A stretch of DNA of 64,000 nt from NCBI GenBank assembly GCA_017644375.1, contig JAEPLP010000001.1, forward strand, positions 620,001 to 684,000, read 5' to 3'. Below the pieces are notes generated by a model. It was not told where the DNA came from, made no database searches, and was given only the letters and a program-made list of their open reading frames with translations. Numbering within the stretch: the stretch's first letter is position 1; each line of letters begins with the position of its first letter. The stretch is from Prochlorococcus marinus CUG1435 (lineage in GTDB: Bacteria; Cyanobacteriota; Cyanobacteriia; PCC-6307; Cyanobiaceae). Shown here in pieces: positions 60,372 to 64,000 of this stretch. The position numbers and the translations under genes were made by a program.

Positions 60372-60475
60372 GGTTTTTCACGGGTTTGTCACGAACCTAA
60401 TTGACCGTCTCTTATGAGAAATCCTATAAAGTCTGTTTTCACTAAACTTAGTATATTTAATAAAAGTCTTTTTAA
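60372..60475 (+). repeat. Module 5' flank, copy 2, with tandem 11-mers
   Basis: GGTTTTTCACG (60372-60382) and GGTTTGTCACG (60383-60393) in tandem, then the same AACCTAATTGACCG and the one-mismatch palindrome TCTCTTATGAGA (60408-60419), with TATATT at 60452-60457, 18 bp before the ATG. Aligns with copy 1 over about 100 bp. Confidence 0.8.
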
Positions 60476-61483
60476 ATGAAAAAGAAAACTGCTTTTGTTG
60501 GTGCAATATTATCTTTAATGCCTATTGGGCAACCATTTTTAATTAAAATGGTTGGTAGTCTCTTAACTTCTGCAATCATTATTTCTCATACTGAAAAAGT
60601 TAATGCAGAAAGTGAAAAATTTTATTTAGATCGCGGAAAGAGTAAACAAGAAAAAGGAGACCACTTAGGAGCAATATCTGATTTTACAAAGGCAATAAAA
60701 ATCAATCCTAATAATGAAATTAACTATATTAATCGTGGACTTTCTAAAGTTGATTTAGGCAATTATCAAGATGCTATTGATGATTTTACAAAGGCAATAA
60801 AAATCAATCCTAATAATGAAATTAACTATATTAATCGTGGACTTTCTAAAGTTGATTTAGGCAATTATCAAGATGCTATTGATGATTTTACAAAAGCACT
60901 AAAATTAAATCCTAAAAATCCATATGCTTATGGTTTTCGTGGACATTCTAAAAGTGATTTAAAAGACTATGAAGGAGCAATATCTGATTTTACAAAGGCA
61001 ATAGAAATCAACCCAGGAAAAAAATATATTGGAGAAATATATTACAATCTAGGACTTTGTAAGTTTAATTTAAAAGACTATGAAGGAGCAATATCTGATT
61101 TTACAAAGGCAATAGAAGTTAATATTAAGAATAATTATTCACCATATGCATATTACAGTCGAGGACTTTCTAAGGTTAATTTAACAGACTATGAAGGAGC
61201 AATATCCGATTTTACGAAGGCGATAGAATTAGACCCTAAATATATGGATGCATTTTTCAACCGTGGACGTTCTAAAGGTCTTTTAAAAGACATTGAAGGA
61301 GCAATATCCGATTTTACGAAGGCGATAGAATTAAACCCTAAAGATAAAGATGCATATTTTCTTAGAGGTATAAGCAAGGATCGATTAGGAGATAAAACTG
61401 GTTCTTGTATTGATGGAAAGCAAGCATTATCTTTGGGATTACAAAAAAACGCAAAAAAATGGGTGGAAGAAAATTGTTTATAG
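60476..61483 (+). CDS. Secreted TPR protein, accessory module 3
   Basis: A 335-aa exported protein with the shared leader (MKKKTAFVGAILSLMPIGQP) and about eight TPR repeats ending in the cap KTGSCIDGKQALSLG ... WVEENC. Two adjacent repeats are identical over 102 bp, and later ones share long identical stretches, so this gene is actively expanding by duplication or conversion. Likely periplasmic protein-protein interaction scaffold; partner unknown. Confidence 0.87.
   Translation: MKKKTAFVGAILSLMPIGQPFLIKMVGSLLTSAIIISHTEKVNAESEKFYLDRGKSKQEKGDHLGAISDFTKAIKINPNNEINYINRGLSKVDLGNYQDAIDDFTKAIKINPNNEINYINRGLSKVDLGNYQDAIDDFTKALKLNPKNPYAYGFRGHSKSDLKDYEGAISDFTKAIEINPGKKYIGEIYYNLGLCKFNLKDYEGAISDFTKAIEVNIKNNYSPYAYYSRGLSKVNLTDYEGAISDFTKAIELDPKYMDAFFNRGRSKGLLKDIEGAISDFTKAIELNPKDKDAYFLRGISKDRLGDKTGSCIDGKQALSLGLQKNAKKWVEENCL
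60680..60883 (+). repeat. Perfect 102-bp tandem duplication in TPR gene
   Basis: 60680-60781 and 60782-60883 are identical base for base, including synonymous sites, and each codes for one 34-residue TPR unit. Third-position identity indicates a very recent duplication or gene conversion. Confidence 0.9.
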
Positions 61484-61500
61484 AAATTTATTTGAAAATA

Positions 61501-61560
61501 AAAATGTATTCTCTACAATTAGTTCATCTAATTACAAAGAAAAATATAAAGAATGGAAGT
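61501..61560 (+). repeat. Module 3' flank, copy 2
   Basis: Copy of the flank at 60307-60371, with the same hairpin AATTAGTTCATCTAATT. It runs directly into a tandem GGTTTGTCACG pair at 61565-61586. Confidence 0.75.
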
Positions 61561-61564
61561 CTTC

Positions 61565-61586
61565 GGTTTGTCACGGGTTTGTCACG
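61565..61586 (+). repeat. Tandem 11-mer pair (GGTTTGTCACG)
   Basis: Two exact, directly adjacent copies. Downstream, instead of a module 5' flank, there is a copy of the guaA 3' end, so here the 11-mers mark a boundary rather than a promoter. Confidence 0.8.
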
Positions 61587-61654
61587 AGAATTACCTTTTT
61601 AAAGAAGTCAATGATACCAACGACTTTGAAACATCAAAATTGGGTGGACCCATT

Positions 61655-61711
61655 GAGTGGGAATAAACGGATTTTAAGAACCCTGTTATAACTTGAATTT
61701 ATCGGTTTTAC
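61655..61711 (+). repeat. guaA 3'-end repeat, second copy
   Basis: GAGTGGGAATAAAC then GATTTTAAGAACC and GTTATAACT, matching about 48 of 57 bases of 58761-58817. The bases just before it (ccattgagtgg) keep a frame that would read PIEWE-stop, like the guaA end. It is followed by a single GGTTTTACGTG at 61704-61714, where the native copy has GGTTTTGCACA. Consistent with an attachment-site duplication. Confidence 0.75.
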
Positions 61712-61774
61712 GTGAGATTTAATCAAAATATTGGATAAGTCATTGCAGTGCTTTTGAGTGATAAAATCTAGTGC

Positions 61775-61880
61775 GGTTTTACGTGGGTTTTACGTAGCAC
61801 CTTTTTGCTGTCTCTTAAGAGAAATCGTAGAAAGTCTGTTTTCTCTACAGTTGGTATATTGATTTAAAGTTTATTTTGAT
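61775..61880 (+). repeat. Module 5' flank, copy 3, variant 11-mers
   Basis: GGTTTTACGTG (61775-61785) and GGTTTTACGTA (61786-61796) replace the TTTGTCACG pair; the rest (palindrome TCTCTTAAGAGA at 61811-61822, agaaatcgtagaaagtctgt, TATATT at 61855-61860, 20 bp before ATG) is almost identical to copy 1. So the 11-mers vary independently of the promoter part. Confidence 0.8.
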
Positions 61881-62390
61881 ATGAAAAAACGAATTGCTTT
61901 TTTTGGGATCATATTATTTTTATTATCTTTTTCTTTCTCAAAAAATAAAGTTATTGCTAGTTCAAATTTTGATCAAAATTACTTAGCAGAATATCGCCCT
62001 ATTCCAGGAATAAAGTACAGAAGAAATAAATGGTATAACAAAGGACTTAAGAAATTCCAAAATGGTGATTATCAAGATTCCATTGATATTTTTTCAAAAT
62101 ATATAAAAAAATATTCTTCAATTGAAGATTATGCTGCTTCAGTTTACTTTATGCTTGCTTTTAGTAAATCAAAAATAGGGGATCATGTTGGTGCGATTGC
62201 TGATTATACGAAAGCGATTCAAATGAATTTTGAATACCCTTCTGATGTCTATTTTAATAGAAGTCTTTCTAAAGAAATCTTAGGTGATATGAAAGGTGCA
62301 TGTGCTGATGCAAAAAGAAGCGTTTCATTGGGATATCAAAGTAAGAATAATAATGAATGGATTAAAAATAATTGCAAAAGGTTTAAGTAA
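61881..62390 (+). CDS. Secreted TPR protein, accessory module 4
   Basis: A 169-aa protein with a related leader (MKKRIAFFGIILFLLSFSFS) and two to three degenerate TPR units (FMLAFSKSKIGDHVGAIADY). It ends with the family cap MKGACADAKRSVSLG ... WIKNNC, both Cys kept. Shorter and more diverged than the other three; exported. Confidence 0.82.
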   Translation: MKKRIAFFGIILFLLSFSFSKNKVIASSNFDQNYLAEYRPIPGIKYRRNKWYNKGLKKFQNGDYQDSIDIFSKYIKKYSSIEDYAASVYFMLAFSKSKIGDHVGAIADYTKAIQMNFEYPSDVYFNRSLSKEILGDMKGACADAKRSVSLGYQSKNNNEWIKNNCKRFK

Positions 62391-62400
62391 ATAATGAAAA

Positions 62401-62488
62401 TAAAAATGTATTCTCTACAAATAGTTCATATAATCACAAAGCAAAGTATAAAGAATGGAGTTCATAGGTTTTACGCGGGTTTTACGTG
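62401..62488 (+). repeat. Module 3' flank copy 3 plus tandem 11-mers
   Basis: Diverged copy of the 3' flank (62401-62461; hairpin partly lost) followed by GGTTTTACGCG (62467-62477) and GGTTTTACGTG (62478-62488). The pair again stands between a module and a guaA-end-like sequence. Confidence 0.7.
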
Positions 62489-62541
62489 GAAAATTAATCC
62501 CTTAAAACCTAGTCATAGATTGAAAAATTTTTAAAGTTCTT

Positions 62542-62556
62542 ATAGAGTGGGAATAG
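62542..62556 (+). repeat. Possible third guaA 3'-end copy (short)
   Basis: ATAGAGTGGGAATAG matches 13 of 15 bases of ATCGAGTGGGAATAA at the guaA end, but similarity does not continue downstream. Its order (3' flank, 11-mers, guaA-end-like, next module) repeats that of 61501-61711, which supports it; alone it would be weak. Confidence 0.5.
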
Positions 62557-62629
62557 TTTCTAGGGGTTGATTTTTCGTGTTTATATATGCTCATCCAAGT
62601 TTTTTCGGTTTTAGAATATTATTGAATAA

Positions 62630-62647
62630 TGTCTTTATAAGAAATCG
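62630..62647 (+). repeat. Remnant of module 5' flank before esterase gene
   Basis: tgtctttataagaaatcgtt recalls tctcttaagagaaatcgtag of the full flanks, but the -10 and downstream part are replaced by the esterase start. The esterase was perhaps joined to a truncated flank. Confidence 0.4.
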
Positions 62648-63583
62648 TTGAGAATCAAATCAATCACCATTATCACCCTAATATCTCTGGTATCCTTCTC
62701 GATTGGATACAAAGGACGGGACTTTATCCGAAAAAATATATATATGCCTATAAGGTTATCACTAAGATTTGATCCGGACATAAGTCAATACAAAAAGTCC
62801 AACTGCCCAGAAAATCCCATAACTATTGCCATATTTGGTCAAAGCAATTCTGCTAACTATGTGAGAGTAAAAAGCGATGTAGTGATACCATCAAATTTAT
62901 ACCAATATGATTGGAAATCACAAAGTTGCTATCTCTATAAAGAACCACTTTTAGGTGCCAGTGGTACAAAAGGCAATGTCATAACATATACAGCAATCAA
63001 AATGGCAAATAATTCTAGGAAACCGATAGTGATTATTCCTTTTGGAGTCGGCGGGACTTCAGTATTGGAATGGGCATATGGAGATTTATCTCATCAGCAC
63101 CAAATAGTTATGAAACGAATAAAAGAATCTGGGTTGTCCCCAATTATATTTTTGTGGCATCAAGGAGAAAGTGATTCCCAAACAATTTCAGTTTCTTTGG
63201 ATGAAATAACAAAAGTACCATACTTTCAAAAATACTATAATCAAAAAGGAAACAGGAGAGGCATGATCCCTTTGACAGAAGATGTTTACTACAACGCATT
63301 GAAAAAAGTTGTTGGGTCAACATTCAAAAGTTATCCTCAAAGTTCATTTGGAATTGCTCTAGCAACACTTTGTCGAAATACACCATGGAATCCTGTAAGA
63401 AGTGCCCAGGCAAGAATCTCTCAAGATCTACCAAACACATTTATATCAGCAGACAGCGATAAGATTACTGGTTTTGATAAAAGACCTGGTAATTGTCACT
63501 TTTCCACTAAGGGGGCATCTGAGTTAGGGAATCTATATTATGAGTCAATAATCAAAGAAATAAAAAAGAATATAGGCACTTAG
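62648..63583 (+). CDS. Secreted SGNH/SASA-type carbohydrate esterase
   Basis: A 311-aa exported or membrane-anchored protein (hydrophobic residues 5-20). The SASA/CE6-like esterase core is clear: IAIFGQSNSANY with nucleophile Ser66, GVGGTSVLEW, and WHQGESDS. The C-terminal His (CHFSTKGASELG) is kept but the Asp normally three residues earlier is Gly, so the triad may be a dyad. Likely removes acetyl groups from a polysaccharide. Start is TTG 62648; no ATG fits. No homologue elsewhere in the window. Confidence 0.8.
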   Translation: MRIKSITIITLISLVSFSIGYKGRDFIRKNIYMPIRLSLRFDPDISQYKKSNCPENPITIAIFGQSNSANYVRVKSDVVIPSNLYQYDWKSQSCYLYKEPLLGASGTKGNVITYTAIKMANNSRKPIVIIPFGVGGTSVLEWAYGDLSHQHQIVMKRIKESGLSPIIFLWHQGESDSQTISVSLDEITKVPYFQKYYNQKGNRRGMIPLTEDVYYNALKKVVGSTFKSYPQSSFGIALATLCRNTPWNPVRSAQARISQDLPNTFISADSDKITGFDKRPGNCHFSTKGASELGNLYYESIIKEIKKNIGT

Positions 63584-63618
63584 AACATTTCATAGATAAA
63601 TCCCGTATCTTACCTTTA

Positions 63619-63891
63619 TCACATATAAAATTCCTCGGAATAATATAAGTCTAACTCCTTTGTAATGCTATTCATTCTTGAGGGCGATTTCAAAGTTTTG
63701 TAGGTTAGGGAAGTTAGGTTTTTATTTCGCTTTTTAGTGTCATAAAGCATCCATCTGTCATACCAATCTTGACTGGGTTCATCATCAGCGAATTGCCTGT
63801 CTGCTAGTGGGTTGTTATAGACCAGATCTCTAATGAACCCCTTGAATGTTTTGACTTTCTTTAATTTCTTTATCGTAAGATAACTATTCCA
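63619..63891 (-). pseudogene. Probable gene remnant, minus strand
   Basis: Open for 90 codons from an upstream stop (63892-63894) to TGA at 63619. The translation (TFKGFIRDLVYNNPLADRQF, EPSQDWYDRWMLYDTKKRNK) has a natural protein-like composition, but the first ATG is residue 48 (63750) and no GTG or TTG precedes it. It is probably the 3' part of a gene that lost its start; a short 43-aa gene is the alternative. No family recognised. Confidence 0.4.
63665..63703 (+). pseudogene. Decayed copy of the gene start at 63949
   Basis: MLFILEGDFKVL then a stop. Upstream sequence (taatataagtctaactcctttgtaatgcta) parallels that before 63949 (tagtataagttcaactcttctgtgatgcta). It appears to be a duplicated and broken 5' end. 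Confidence 0.4.
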
Positions 63892-63911
63892 TCACACACA
63901 CGTCACACACC
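63890..63911 (-). repeat. Inverted tandem 11-mer pair
   Basis: On the minus strand it reads GGTGTGTGACG then TGTGTGTGATG, two abutting 11-mers. The first matches GGTTTGTCACG in 9 of 11 bases. If related, this is the only pair in reverse orientation and could mark the other end of the locus. Confidence 0.4.
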
Positions 63912-63948
63912 AATTTACTTGTGATAGTATAAGTTCAACTCTTCTGTG

Positions 63949-64000
63949 ATGCTAGTCACTTTCAAGGGTCAAAACATCGAATTTACCAATGGGACTACTG
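63949..64000 (+). CDS. Start of an unidentified gene, cut by window edge
   Basis: ATG 63949 opens a frame of 17 codons (MLVTFKGQNIEFTNGTT) to the window end. The same upstream context and first codons occur in decayed form at 63665, which supports a real gene start. Family not recognised from so few residues. Confidence 0.4.
   Translation, partial: MLVTFKGQNIEFTNGTT

Larger units (their letters stand above)
63584..64000. other. Right-edge spacer with remnants
   Basis: A 417-bp stretch without a complete gene. It holds a minus-strand reading frame without a start (63619-63891), a decayed gene start (63665-63703), an inverted tandem 11-mer pair (63890-63911), and the start of a gene that leaves the window. 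The composition is less AT-rich in the middle. Confidence 0.6.

Noticed and set aside
60345-60372. gaatggaag in the 3' flanks as a possible further guaA-end copy
   Set aside because: Only about nine bases resemble GAGTGGGAA and the flanking bases do not match.
61410-61691. 93-aa frame overlapping the end of the third TPR gene
   Set aside because: It runs in another frame through the TPR end, the 3' flank and the guaA-end repeat. The composition is not protein-like and no ribosome binding site is seen.

Overview
The window is AT-rich and gene-dense, from a marine picocyanobacterium, very probably high-light Prochlorococcus. The evidence is the cyanobacterial gene set (sucrose-phosphate synthase-like GT4, Calvin-cycle-type gap, CbiD, DUF3134, a glycine-rich RRM protein, a luminal-type cyclophilin) and the gene order dnaN - PRC-barrel protein - purL - purF - gyrA/parC-like, which I recall as the conventional start of Prochlorococcus genomes. 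The strain cannot be fixed from sequence alone. No rRNA, tRNA, CRISPR array, transposase or integrase was seen.

Layout. Positions 1-22155 hold housekeeping genes on the left of the origin: acnB (5' end outside the window), a ClC transporter, purU, a FAD oxidase, dnaK, aroE, rpsF, argG, mraY, an SPS-like glycosyltransferase, uvrA, recN, an ABC1/UbiB kinase and thrC. Positions 22156-22492 are non-coding, carry four DnaA-box-like 9-mers next to AT-rich DNA, and are the probable replication origin. dnaN follows at 22493. Positions 23652-58772 are core genes in short operons: purine synthesis (purL, purF, guaA), a gyrA/parC-like gene, queG, nusB, ftsY, argH, an RNA-binding protein, dus, msrB, grpE-dnaJ-tusA-like-rsgA, murC-murB-ebfC, gap, thiL with a cyclophilin, efp-accB, pdxA, an AGT-type aminotransferase and cbiD. 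Intergenic gaps are very short and several convergent genes overlap at their 3' ends.

From guaA (ends 58772) to the right edge the character changes. Four small secreted TPR proteins and a secreted SGNH/SASA-type esterase sit in modules that share 5' flanks and 3' flanks. Two later sites repeat the guaA 3' end, one strongly (about 57 bp) and one weakly (15 bp). Tandem 11-mer direct repeats stand at module boundaries. At the far right lie a minus-strand ORF remnant and two diverged copies of another gene start. This looks like a cassette-type accessory locus at the guaA 3' end, built by repeated insertion or duplication. It is the most unusual part of the window. No recombinase gene lies inside the window, so the mechanism is inferred.

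The core genes serve nucleotide, cell-wall, cofactor and protein-folding metabolism. The accessory genes all encode exported proteins and plausibly provide strain-specific envelope functions.
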